A DNA stretch of 24,185 nucleotides from Candidatus Nitrosopumilus sp. GTDB taxonomy: Archaea; Thermoproteota; Nitrososphaeria; Nitrososphaerales; Nitrosopumilaceae. Location: positions 1 through 24,185 of the forward strand of contig JABDKK010000180.1 of the NCBI GenBank assembly GCA_013002265.1. Reading direction: 5' to 3'. Positions 15,229 to 22,931 of this stretch are shown here, piece by piece (position 1 is the stretch's first letter; the number at the start of each line of letters is the position of its first letter). The position numbers were made by a program, and so were the translations under genes. The notes below the pieces were generated by a model. That model did no database searches. It was not told where the DNA came from and worked only from the letters and a program-made list of their open reading frames with translations.

Positions 15229-16989
15229 TTAGATGATCGGTGGGATGTAACAACGTTTTTTCACGTCAACAATTCCACCTGCAAGAATTCTAACAGATGG
15301 CAATGCCAAGAATGGTAAGAAAAGAGGAATTAAGTGAGGTCTTGAAAATTTACAACCTGAATCAACAATTGAATTAGTAATGCTTTCAAAATTAGACGAG
15401 ACTTTTTCAAAAGAATCAGTTGATACAATTCCTCCAAATTGCAGAGGCATGGATGCAAGGATTTTTCCAGATTTCACCACTACAAGACCACCTTGATTCT
15501 TTAGTATGTGATTTGATGCAATTGCCATATCTGTATCATTTGAACCAATTACTATCAAGTCATTTTCATGAAAACTCCAAGATGAAGCAAATGCACCTAT
15601 ATCAGCACCAAAATTTTCTAGAAATCCTACAGATTTCTTATTTGTTCCTTGAGTTCTATCAAATGTAGCAACTTTCCACACATCAGAATCCAGTGATGCT
15701 CTTACTAACCCCTCATTTGGAGAAAGCTCTGCACTACTTAACTTGGTGATAATTTCAGTTTGCATAAAAATAGTATTTGCTAAAACTTGTTTCTTTTTAG
15801 ATTTTATTTGAAAATCATTTTCAGAGAATTTTTTTAGCTTAACAGTTTTTTTAATCCATGGAGAAATTACCTTTTTCTTTAGTTTGGTAACAAGATTTCC
15901 ATTTGACACAACAAGTTTTCCACCAACAAATACTTTATTTGGTTTAAATGATTTTAAATTATCAAAAATTAGAATATCTGCTAATTTTCCAGGTGCAATA
16001 CCTCCAAGATCTTTTCCCATGTTGTAATAGTCAAAATTATTCTTTGATGCCATTGTAACTGCATCAATTGGTTTTAGACCAAGTTTGATTGATTCTCTAA
16101 TGCAGTGATCAATATGACCAAAATTTGTTATGTCAAGTGGATCAAGTCCATCAGAACAAAACATTAAACGGTTAAGATAAGTTCCATGAGATAAAACACG
16201 TGGAATTATTTCTTTTAAATCGCGTCTAATGGAGCCCTCTCTAATCATTATCCACATACCAAGACGCAATCTTTCCAAAACTTGATCAAAATTGATTGGT
16301 TCATGACAAGAGAGAATTCCAGATGAAACATATGCATTAAGTTTTTTTTCACTTGCACCTGCAGTATGCCCATTAATGATACAATCACATTCTAACATTG
16401 AAGAAAGGGATTTCATTGTTTTGGGTTCACGAAGTGTAACTTTGGTCCACGAAAAAACTTCTCCCATTCCAAGAACATGTGGATGTTTTATTGCTGATTT
16501 TTCTTGTGAAAGAGATAAAGTTTTACAGTTACTAAATTTTGCATCAACAGGAAGACCTCCCGGTACTACTTGAAAAATTCTGATGGGTAAATCTTCTCCC
16601 AGTTTCAGAAATTCTAGAAATCCTTTGTATCCGGCAACACTTACAATATCAATTGGATCTGAAAATAGAGAAGTTACACCACAAAGTAATGATTTTTTTG
16701 CAAATTCAGATGGTAAAACAAATTGATCAATGTGCAGATGGGGATCAGCAAATCCAGGAGATACATACTTGTCTTTTATATCAATAACAACAGTTTTGGA
16801 ATTAATTGTGTGAGATGCATCAGGTCCCACATATGCAATCCTATCATTAATAATTGCAATCTGAGTTTTTGGAATAATTTCTCGCGTATAGACAGATAAT
16901 AAATTACAGTTTTTTAAAACAAGATCGGCATTTTTGTCTCCCATCGCTACAGAATTCAAAGAAGAGATTGAATGTGATAGGTTCGACAT
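15229..16989 (-). CDS. ade: Adenine deaminase-like amidohydrolase
   Basis: Metal-dependent amidohydrolase of 586 residues with the adenine deaminase architecture: a composite beta domain, a TIM barrel and an extra C-terminal domain. Metal-site features visible are H84 and H86 in GFADPHLHID, H208 in INGHTAG, H229 in SCHEP and D280 in CSDG. The Asn-Met-Gly...PGKLADI segment marks the return to the beta domain, and the C-terminal domain ends with the FLPFLALPSVR stretch. Adenine deaminase makes hypoxanthine plus ammonia in purine salvage. Some residues around the first motif differ from bacterial Ade, so a related substrate is possible. I start at ATG 16989; the open frame continues to 17073 but would overlap rpl44e. 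Confidence 0.82.
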   Translation of the reverse strand: MSNLSHSISSLNSVAMGDKNADLVLKNCNLLSVYTREIIPKTQIAIINDRIAYVGPDASHTINSKTVVIDIKDKYVSPGFADPHLHIDQFVLPSEFAKKSLLCGVTSLFSDPIDIVSVAGYKGFLEFLKLGEDLPIRIFQVVPGGLPVDAKFSNCKTLSLSQEKSAIKHPHVLGMGEVFSWTKVTLREPKTMKSLSSMLECDCIINGHTAGASEKKLNAYVSSGILSCHEPINFDQVLERLRLGMWIMIREGSIRRDLKEIIPRVLSHGTYLNRLMFCSDGLDPLDITNFGHIDHCIRESIKLGLKPIDAVTMASKNNFDYYNMGKDLGGIAPGKLADILIFDNLKSFKPNKVFVGGKLVVSNGNLVTKLKKKVISPWIKKTVKLKKFSENDFQIKSKKKQVLANTIFMQTEIITKLSSAELSPNEGLVRASLDSDVWKVATFDRTQGTNKKSVGFLENFGADIGAFASSWSFHENDLIVIGSNDTDMAIASNHILKNQGGLVVVKSGKILASMPLQFGGIVSTDSFEKVSSNFESITNSIVDSGCKFSRPHLIPLFLPFLALPSVRILAGGIVDVKKRCYIPPII

Positions 16990-17016
16990 CACATAATAAT
17001 TGAATTTTGAACCTAT

Positions 17017-17024
17017 TATAGATT
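17017..17024 (-). promoter_or_regulatory. TATA-like box for the adenine-deaminase-like gene
   Basis: CTATAATA on the minus strand lies roughly 25-32 nt before the ATG at 16989, in the 71-bp divergent region shared with rpl44e. Base-level boundaries are approximate. Confidence 0.4.
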
Positions 17025-17030
17025 CAATGC

Positions 17031-17037
17031 TTAAATT
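17031..17037 (+). promoter_or_regulatory. TATA-like box for rpl44e-rps27e
   Basis: TTAAATT lies about 24-30 nt before the rpl44e ATG at 17061. Confidence 0.4.
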
Positions 17038-17060
17038 ACGGTTGAAAAGGTTTTGTTGAT

Positions 17061-17342
17061 ATGAACATACCAAAGGTGATCCGAAAGTATTGTGCTAAGT
17101 GTAAAACACATACTGAACAAAAGGTCTCCATTTACAAGGCTGGAAAAAGACGTGGATCTGCTAGAGGCGAACGAAGACACGCAGAACGTAAAAAAGGGTA
17201 TGGTGGACAGAAATTCCCAAAATTAGCAAAACCAGCCAAAGTTACAAAAAAAGTTACTCCTATTATGACATGTACTGTTTGTAAAAAGAAATACAATAAA
17301 CTAGGTGTAAGAATTAAGAAATTTGAGTTGGTGGCAGCATGA
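17061..17342 (+). CDS. rpl44e: Large-subunit ribosomal protein L44e
   Basis: A 93-residue zinc-binding protein of the archaeal/eukaryotic large ribosomal subunit, located near the E site in known structures. Zinc ligands are the two pairs C11/C14 (CAKC) and C71/C74 (CTVC). The highly basic middle (KRRGSARGERRHAERKKGYGG) matches the rRNA-binding extension of the family. Its stop overlaps the rps27e start in an ATGA at 17339-17342, the standard archaeal pairing of these two genes. Confidence 0.97.
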   Translation: MNIPKVIRKYCAKCKTHTEQKVSIYKAGKRRGSARGERRHAERKKGYGGQKFPKLAKPAKVTKKVTPIMTCTVCKKKYNKLGVRIKKFELVAA

Positions 17343-17536
17343 AGAAGGATCATATTGAAATTCCAAAACCATCAAGTAAATTTCAAAAAGTTAATTGTAA
17401 TGAATGTGGTGAGCTACAGGTAGTTTATTCCCATGCATCAACACAAGTATCTTGCAATTCATGTGGAAACGCAATAGCAGAAGCAACAGGCTCAAAAGCA
17501 AAAATCAATGGTAAAATCTCAGGTAGTGCTGAGTAA
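17339..17536 (+). CDS. rps27e: Small-subunit ribosomal protein S27e
   Basis: A 65-residue zinc-finger protein of the archaeal small subunit. The C4 zinc site is C20/C23 (CNEC) and C39/C42 (CNSC), separated by the typical LQVVYSHASTQV stretch. It is coupled to rpl44e by a 4-nt overlap. Its 3' end overlaps the convergent cobY gene by 18 nt, so both stop codons lie inside the other gene. Confidence 0.97.
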   Translation: MKKDHIEIPKPSSKFQKVNCNECGELQVVYSHASTQVSCNSCGNAIAEATGSKAKINGKISGSAE

Positions 17537-18103
17537 ATCATAATCACTTTTTGTGTTTAGATTCAAAGCAATTTTTTTATCATCAAGAATCATATAATTT
17601 TCTTCAACTTTTTCAAGCGTAGAAATTTTTTTGGCATTTACCAACGAAATTCCAGAATAATGACATTTCTTTCCATCAAAATTTACTGAATAATCTGAAT
17701 CAATTCCCAGAGTTTTAAGAAATTTATTTGTAACAAGAATGCTGGTCCAAACATTTTGAGAATCAAAACTATTTACAATTAATTGAATTATTTCTTTATC
17801 TAAAAGTGGTAAATCTCCAGATGTAATAAACACAAAATCATCAATAATATTCAAAACGGAATTAAGATCTTTAACATATCCTAATCCAGATGTATCAAAT
17901 GTTTCAATATTATTTTTCAGAAGAAATTTTTTGGTTTTAGGTGAATTTGTGCTTGTAACCGCAATAATTTTTGAAAAGCAGTTTGAAGAATGTAATGATT
18001 CAATGACATGTTGAATAATTGGTTTGTTATATTTGAGTAATAATTTTTCATCAGGTAATTTCATACGTGTGCCTTTACCTCCTGCCATGACTAAACCAAT
18101 CAT
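17519..18103 (-). CDS. cobY: Adenosylcobinamide-phosphate guanylyltransferase CobY
   Basis: Transfers GMP from GTP to adenosylcobinamide phosphate, giving AdoCbi-GDP. CobY is the archaeal, non-homologous substitute for the nucleotidyltransferase part of bacterial CobU. The N-terminal signature IGLVMAGGKGTRM (residues 2-14) and the SGDLPLL motif near 93-99 are those of sugar-nucleotidyltransferase-fold enzymes. The length of 194 residues suits CobY. The start ATG overlaps the cobS stop (ATGA, 18100-18103). It is the last gene of the operon and runs 18 nt into rps27e. Without the context it could be confused with other small NTP transferases such as MobA-like proteins. Confidence 0.9.
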   Translation of the reverse strand: MIGLVMAGGKGTRMKLPDEKLLLKYNKPIIQHVIESLHSSNCFSKIIAVTSTNSPKTKKFLLKNNIETFDTSGLGYVKDLNSVLNIIDDFVFITSGDLPLLDKEIIQLIVNSFDSQNVWTSILVTNKFLKTLGIDSDYSVNFDGKKCHYSGISLVNAKKISTLEKVEENYMILDDKKIALNLNTKSDYDLLSTT

Positions 18104-18825
18104 ATCGATACAAACACCATCAAAGATGCTAATCTTGTAAGCTCATTTGTTGCTCCTAGAACATCACCGGTAATTCCTCCAAAACTGCGAGTAGATATCG
18201 CAAGTAGGAACAATGTTAGAGTTACAGTTGCTGCAAGCATTACTAATCCAGTTGTTTCACCAATTACAGCCACTGGAATTATCATGATAATGAAGGCAGC
18301 AGCTAATTTTTTCTTATCCTTCATAATTTCTACAAAAGGAGAATTTGAGCCTGGAGAAGCAGAACTGCCCAAGCTTGCCATTAACACCATAGAAAATTTT
18401 GCCAATATTTCACCAATTAGAATTGCACGAAAAAGATCAAAACCGCTAGTTAATGAAATTGTGATTATTAGTCCAATTAGATACAAAACAATTCCTACTA
18501 TTCCTGCAGAACCAGTAGATAGATCTTTCATAGCTTGTAATTTTTTTTCTTTACTTGCCTTTACCATAAGGCCATCAGCAAAATCAGCTAGTCCATCAGC
18601 ATGATGAATTCCAGTAATAACAGCAATTGATGCAACTACTAACAAACTAACAAGTAAAGGTTCTAAAATGAAAGATAAACCAAACCCTATTGAACCAACA
18701 ATTAATCCAATGACAATTCCAACAATAGGAAAGACAAACATGTATTTTGCAATATGTTCTAAAGTTGCATTTGATGAAGGAAATATTGTTAAAAATGAAA
18801 AAACAGATCCTATTTCTTTAAGCAT
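18100..18825 (-). CDS. cobS: Adenosylcobinamide-GDP ribazoletransferase (cobalamin synthase)
   Basis: Integral membrane enzyme joining AdoCbi-GDP and alpha-ribazole (or its phosphate) to form the complete corrinoid. The 241-residue protein is strongly hydrophobic with several membrane helices. It carries the acidic signature HHADGLADFADGL at about 74-86 that binds metal and the GDP moiety. The N-terminus LKEIGSVFSFLTIFP is family-typical. I chose ATG 18825, which overlaps the cbiB stop by 8 nt; a TTG at 18840 is possible. It acts directly after CobY, whose gene overlaps by 4 nt. Confidence 0.95.
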   Translation of the reverse strand: MLKEIGSVFSFLTIFPSSNATLEHIAKYMFVFPIVGIVIGLIVGSIGFGLSFILEPLLVSLLVVASIAVITGIHHADGLADFADGLMVKASKEKKLQAMKDLSTGSAGIVGIVLYLIGLIITISLTSGFDLFRAILIGEILAKFSMVLMASLGSSASPGSNSPFVEIMKDKKKLAAAFIIMIIPVAVIGETTGLVMLAATVTLTLFLLAISTRSFGGITGDVLGATNELTRLASLMVFVSI

Positions 18826-19789
18826 GAACCCACCACCCAATCATAGATAAAATTGTAATTATGGGAATGGTTATTATTCCAAAGAAAAGAACTGATGTTA
18901 GTTTCATAATTTTAATTGCTGAATAGACATGTTCTTTTTCCAGTCTAATTTCACCATCACCTAATTCATAATGATCAAGTTTCACAAATTTTGTTTCAAG
19001 TGCTCCTGCTAAAGCAGCCATAGTATATCCAGCATTTTTGCTTTCAGTTTTTTTCCCATCTCTAATCATAATTTTCAATGATTCTTTCCAATCATTTTGT
19101 AAAATTGCAGTAGATAGAATCATGATCAATCCAGTCAGTCTTGCTGGAATGTAATTTAGAATAGTATCACAAGTAGCTGCAAACCATCCTATATTTTTAA
19201 AAATTTCAGACTTGTATCCAATCATTGAATCAGCAGTATTTACTACACGATATGTAAACGCCCCAGGTAAGCCTAAAAGTGCAAAATAAAATAACGGACC
19301 TGTAATGCCATCAACTATATTTTCACTTATACTCTCAAGTACGCCTGAAATTACATGATTTTTGTCTAAATTCTTTGTTTTACGTTTGACTATCATGGAT
19401 AAATTATCCCTAGCTAAATCAAGATTGTTTTCTTCAAGTGATTTTAAGACAGCATTGGCATGTTTTTCCATTCCACGAATAGCTATTGTGGTTTTTAGTA
19501 GCAATCCACCTACAACTACAGTTAAAATTAAAGAAACAATATTTGGTGCAATAAAAGAAAAGCCAAGACTTAGAATTGACGTCAATAGAATTGCAATTCC
19601 AGATGTAACTACAACTATCAAAATACCTCCCAATTTTTCTAATCGAAGGTTTTGGTTTTTTGTATGAGGTGTCAAGACCGCAATTAATCTTCCAATCCAA
19701 GCTGTTGGATGATATTTATTTCTAGGATCACCCAGAATCAGATCAATTAGAATTGCAATAGAGATTACTAATATTGATTCAAAAATCAT
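18818..19789 (-). CDS. cbiB: Adenosylcobinamide-phosphate synthase CbiB
   Basis: Membrane enzyme that amidates adenosylcobyric acid with aminopropanol phosphate, attaching the nucleotide-loop linker. The 323-residue protein begins with a membrane helix and the family signature LILGDPRNKYHPTAWIGRLI (about 17-36). It continues with several hydrophobic helices, and a conserved block with the motif VNTADSMIGYK lies near the middle. Start and stop overlap its neighbours (ATGA with cobQ at 19786-19789, 8 nt with cobS). It links the threonine-phosphate decarboxylase product to the CobQ product, both made by genes just upstream in the same operon. Confidence 0.95.
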   Translation of the reverse strand: MIFESILVISIAILIDLILGDPRNKYHPTAWIGRLIAVLTPHTKNQNLRLEKLGGILIVVVTSGIAILLTSILSLGFSFIAPNIVSLILTVVVGGLLLKTTIAIRGMEKHANAVLKSLEENNLDLARDNLSMIVKRKTKNLDKNHVISGVLESISENIVDGITGPLFYFALLGLPGAFTYRVVNTADSMIGYKSEIFKNIGWFAATCDTILNYIPARLTGLIMILSTAILQNDWKESLKIMIRDGKKTESKNAGYTMAALAGALETKFVKLDHYELGDGEIRLEKEHVYSAIKIMKLTSVLFFGIITIPIITILSMIGWWVHA

Positions 19790-20625
19790 TTTAACATTGC
19801 CTCAATTGATTTAATATCTAAATTAGATTTGACGGTTTTTGCCAAATGATCTAATTCATGATCAATTTTTGAAATATTTTTTTTAGTCCACAAAAATTCC
19901 TTTGGATTACTATTAAGAGAGTCTTCTTCAGGCAAGCTAAGCGGGATTAATGGAATGGTTCCAATTACAGAAACACCTGTGAGTTTTTTGAGTTTATGAA
20001 ATCCAGGTTTTAGCACATCTATGTCTCCTCTGAACTTGTTAAGGACAAAACCCTTTACAAATTTTTTATATTTTTTTTCAATCAAAGTCATCGTTCCAAC
20101 CAAACTTGCAAAAGAACCACCCTTATCAATGTCACTTACTAATAATACAGAAGCATTTGCTTTTTTGGCAATAATCATATTTGCAATGTCAAATCTTTGT
20201 AAATTAATTTCAGCAGGAGAACCTGCACCTTCTAAAATTACCAAGTCATAATTTTTCTGTAGGGTTTTCAAGGATTTAGATGCTATTTTAATTCCCTCAG
20301 AATTTACAAATTTTTCATAATAGTCTTTTGCATGCATTTTCTTGTATCGTTTTCCATTCAGATACACAATGCTGGTATAATTTCCAGATGGTTTAAGCAG
20401 AATTGGGTTCAAATGAGGCATGATTTCACATCTAGCCCCAATAGCTTGAATTGCCTGTGCACGAGAAATCTCAAAATTGGATTCAGCATAGGCAAAATTA
20501 GACATATTTTGTGATTTGTATGGTGCTACAGTGTATCCTTTGTCAGAAAAAATTCTACAAAGAGCTGCCACCAGTGTTGTTTTACCAGCTCCAGAAGAAG
20601 TTCCTTGTATCATTAATGATTTCAT
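19786..20625 (-). CDS. cobQ: Cobyric acid synthase CobQ lacking the glutaminase domain
   Basis: CobQ amidates adenosylcobyrinic acid a,c-diamide at four carboxylates, normally with ammonia from its C-terminal glutaminase domain. The N-terminal synthetase part is complete. It has the P-loop GTSSGAGKTT, the PYKSQNMSNFA and LNPILLKPSG segments, LEGAGSPAEINL, SDIDKGGSFASLVGT, GFVLNKFRGD and LPEEDSL. After this, full-length CobQ has about 200 more residues with a class I-type GATase fold. Here only about 40 follow, and the final segment (HELDHLAKTVKSNLDI) resembles the extreme C-terminal helix of full-length CobQ. Total length is 279 residues against about 480-500. Both ends sit in ATGA overlaps, so it is not a truncated assembly. 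Confidence 0.9.
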   Translation of the reverse strand: MKSLMIQGTSSGAGKTTLVAALCRIFSDKGYTVAPYKSQNMSNFAYAESNFEISRAQAIQAIGARCEIMPHLNPILLKPSGNYTSIVYLNGKRYKKMHAKDYYEKFVNSEGIKIASKSLKTLQKNYDLVILEGAGSPAEINLQRFDIANMIIAKKANASVLLVSDIDKGGSFASLVGTMTLIEKKYKKFVKGFVLNKFRGDIDVLKPGFHKLKKLTGVSVIGTIPLIPLSLPEEDSLNSNPKEFLWTKKNISKIDHELDHLAKTVKSNLDIKSIEAMLK

Positions 20626-21701
20626 TTTATTTTCTCCATGGCTTTGATGAGTTTTAAATTATCATTATGTGATTTGATTGCGATTCTAAAATAATGCTTG
20701 TTTAATCCTCTAAAATTTTTACAGTCTCGAATTAATATATTGTCTTTAAGTAATTTTTTTTGTAATCTTGTTGAATCATAAGATGTTTTGATTAAAATAA
20801 AATTACTAAATGATTCATGTATATCAAATTTATTTAATTTTGAAATTTTATTTTTAAGATATAATGATTCTTTTTTTATTATTTTGTTTGATTTTTCAAT
20901 ATGTGATTTATCTTTAAGTGCTTGACTAGCTGCTTTTTGTGCTAAAGAATTTACACTCCAAGGAATTTTTATTTTTTCTAAAACATTTATGATTTTTTTT
21001 GATGCAGCTGCATAGCCAATTCTAATTCCTGCTAATCCAAATGATTTTGTAAGTGATCTTAATACTAGCAAATTATCATATTTTTGAACATATGATAAAA
21101 CAGATTGATTTGAATTTGGTACTAGCTCAATAAAACACTCATCAACAAATACAAGTGTAGATAATTTTTTGGCCTGTTTTATTATTTGAAGTACTTGGTT
21201 TTCTGATAATAAACTACCAGTAGGATTATTTGGATTACACAAAAATATACATCCATTTTTAGGAATTTTTGAGATAAATGAATCAACATCTTTTGAAAGA
21301 TCCATAGTTTTAAAAAATGAAATTCTTGCATTATTTAATTTGGATGCAGTTTCATATTCTTGAAATGTTGGAATTGGAATAAAGACAGGAGTATTTTTAG
21401 TTAAAAATGCAAAACAAAAATTATAGATTATCTCTATAGCACCATTTCCAATTGTTAGGTTTGATTTATGCAAATGTGTGTATTTTTCCAGACTTGAAAA
21501 AACTAATGAAGAGTCAGAATCAGGATAATTTTCAATATTTTCCAAGTTTTTTTGAATAACCTGTCTTACAGATTTTGGCATGCCAATAGGAGTGATATTT
21601 GAGCTAAAATCAATTATAGTTTTAGAGTGGTCAAATGGATTTTTAGCGCCATGCTTGACTGGCATATGTCTAACAATTGAGGATTTAACTCTTATTTTCA
21701 C
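20622..21701 (-). CDS. cobD: PLP-dependent threonine-phosphate decarboxylase-like enzyme (CobD/CobC type)
   Basis: A fold-type I PLP enzyme of the histidinol-phosphate aminotransferase family. In a cobalamin operon it most likely decarboxylates L-threonine O-3-phosphate to (R)-1-amino-2-propanol phosphate, the substrate of CbiB. Visible motifs are HGA at 17-19 and DFSSNITPIG (31-40), typical of CobC/CobD. They are followed by NPNNPTG (156-162), the PLP-binding DE pair (187-188) and the lysine K219 in RSLTKSFGLAGIRIGY. It starts with GTG at 21701, supported by an ACTAAATC box 21-28 nt upstream; an ATG at 21665 is possible. It is the first gene of the operon. Histidinol-phosphate aminotransferase activity is the main alternative. 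Confidence 0.85.
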   Translation of the reverse strand: MKIRVKSSIVRHMPVKHGAKNPFDHSKTIIDFSSNITPIGMPKSVRQVIQKNLENIENYPDSDSSLVFSSLEKYTHLHKSNLTIGNGAIEIIYNFCFAFLTKNTPVFIPIPTFQEYETASKLNNARISFFKTMDLSKDVDSFISKIPKNGCIFLCNPNNPTGSLLSENQVLQIIKQAKKLSTLVFVDECFIELVPNSNQSVLSYVQKYDNLLVLRSLTKSFGLAGIRIGYAAASKKIINVLEKIKIPWSVNSLAQKAASQALKDKSHIEKSNKIIKKESLYLKNKISKLNKFDIHESFSNFILIKTSYDSTRLQKKLLKDNILIRDCKNFRGLNKHYFRIAIKSHNDNLKLIKAMEKIK

Positions 21702-21721
21702 AGATCCAAGTAGAAGTGGAC

Positions 21722-21729
21722 GATTTAGT
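21722..21729 (-). promoter_or_regulatory. TATA-like box for the cobalamin operon
   Basis: ACTAAATC on the minus strand is 21-28 nt before the GTG start of the first cobalamin gene. No cobalamin-riboswitch-sized leader is present between it and the start. Confidence 0.4.
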
Positions 21730-21753
21730 ATGTTTTGGTAAATCCACTAAAGG

Positions 21754-21763
21754 ATTATTAATT
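21754..21763 (+). promoter_or_regulatory. TATA-like box for asd
   Basis: ATTATTAATT is 23-32 nt before the asd ATG at 21786. This supports that ATG over the TTG at 21762, which overlaps the box. Confidence 0.45.
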
Positions 21764-21785
21764 GAGAGTGACAATTTATCAAAAT

Positions 21786-22862
21786 ATGGATAAAAAAAGA
21801 GTTGCAATAATAGGTGTCACAGGTTCTGTAGGTCAAGAATTTGTCCAGTCTCTTAATAACCATCCATGGTTTGAAGTAACACAAATAGCTGCATCTGAGC
21901 GTTCTGCTGGAAAAAAATACCTAGATGCAATTAGGGATCCAAGCGGAATTGTGGCATGGGATGTAGGAGGAGAAATTCCTGAGTATATCAAAGAGATGAC
22001 AGTAAAAAGGATTGATGAATTAGATGTATCTCAACTTGATTTGGTGTTTTCTGCAGTAGAATCTGAAGCTGCTAGAGCTATTGAAACAAAGATGGCTGCA
22101 GATGTTCCTGTTGTCTCGACTAGTTCTGCTTATAGATATGAAGAGGTTGTCCCCATACTTATTCCTGGTATTAATGATGAACAGTCAGATTTACTAGATG
22201 TTCAAAAGAAGAATAGAAACTGGAAAGGTTGGGTTGCGCCACTACCAAATTGTACTACTACAGGATTAGCAATTACGCTAAAACCTTTACTTGAAAAATA
22301 TGGAGCCAAAAAAGTAATGATGACTTCAATGCAAGCCATATCAGGTGGTGGAAAATCAGGAGTATCAGCAATGGGAATTACAGATAACATTCTTCCATAT
22401 ATTCCAAAAGAGGAAGGAAAAGTCAGAATAGAAACAAGAAAAATTTTAGGTAAACTCGTAGATGGAAAAATTGTTGATGCAGATATTAGGGTTAGCTGTA
22501 CTTGTACAAGAGTTCCTGTAATTGATGGACATACAGAATCAGTTTTTGTTGAAACCTCACAAAAAATTGATCCATTGATGGCCAAAGAAACCTATAATCA
22601 ATATAATCTAAATAGTTCAGTAACAGGACTACCATCTGCTCCTGCACAATATTATGCATTTCATGAAGATCCTACCAGACCTCAACCTAGAATGGAGCGA
22701 ACTGTTGGTGATGGAATGACCACAACAATCGGAAGAGTAGAAACTGAAGAATTATTTGAAAACGGATTAAAATACATGTTATTCTCTCATAACAAAAAGA
22801 TGGGTTCAGCTAAAGGAGCTGTACTCTTGGCAGAAATGTTATACAAAAAAGGAAAGATTTAG
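21786..22862 (+). CDS. asd: Aspartate-semialdehyde dehydrogenase (archaeal/fungal type)
   Basis: Reduces L-aspartyl-4-phosphate to the semialdehyde for threonine, methionine, isoleucine and lysine synthesis. The 358-residue protein has the NADP fold signature GVTGSVGQ (10-17). The nucleophile is C156 in PLPNCTTTG. Substrate residues are in the block TRVPVIDGH, with R242 and H249. The QAISGGGKSG motif is at 183-192. The subtype is the archaeal/fungal one. Malonyl-CoA reductase of Sulfolobales arose from this same family, so in an autotrophic archaeon the substrate should be confirmed. A T-rich terminator follows directly. Confidence 0.9.
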   Translation: MDKKRVAIIGVTGSVGQEFVQSLNNHPWFEVTQIAASERSAGKKYLDAIRDPSGIVAWDVGGEIPEYIKEMTVKRIDELDVSQLDLVFSAVESEAARAIETKMAADVPVVSTSSAYRYEEVVPILIPGINDEQSDLLDVQKKNRNWKGWVAPLPNCTTTGLAITLKPLLEKYGAKKVMMTSMQAISGGGKSGVSAMGITDNILPYIPKEEGKVRIETRKILGKLVDGKIVDADIRVSCTCTRVPVIDGHTESVFVETSQKIDPLMAKETYNQYNLNSSVTGLPSAPAQYYAFHEDPTRPQPRMERTVGDGMTTTIGRVETEELFENGLKYMLFSHNKKMGSAKGAVLLAEMLYKKGKI

Positions 22863-22863
22863 A

Positions 22864-22881
22864 TTTTTTTTGCAATTTTTT
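22864..22881 (+). terminator. Poly-T terminator after asd
   Basis: Just after the asd stop come T8 (22864-22871) and T6 (22876-22881), separated by GCAA. T-tracts of this kind are sufficient for archaeal RNA polymerase termination. Confidence 0.6.
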
Positions 22882-22891
22882 CAATAATAAC

Positions 22892-22899
22892 TTTATAAG
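22892..22899 (+). promoter_or_regulatory. TATA box for the Lrp/AsnC gene
   Basis: TTTATAAG is the best TATA match between asd and the regulator. Transcription would start near 22920, leaving about a 10-nt leader that contains GGTG (22922-22925), a Shine-Dalgarno-like element 6 nt before the ACG at 22932. Confidence 0.5.
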
Positions 22900-22931
22900 A
22901 ACCAGAAATTAGATCTACACAGGTGTTTTAA

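Noticed and set aside
16990..17073. Longer N-terminus for the adenine-deaminase-like protein
   Set aside because: It would overlap the rpl44e start and remove the shared promoter region; a good ATG exists at 16989.
21702..21785. Cobalamin riboswitch upstream of the cobalamin operon
   Set aside because: The intergenic space is only 84 bp and is shared by two divergent promoters. No B12-box-like or structured leader is seen.
22202..22585. 127-codon minus-strand frame inside asd
   Set aside because: It is antisense to the active-site region of a fully conserved gene; no promoter or family pattern.
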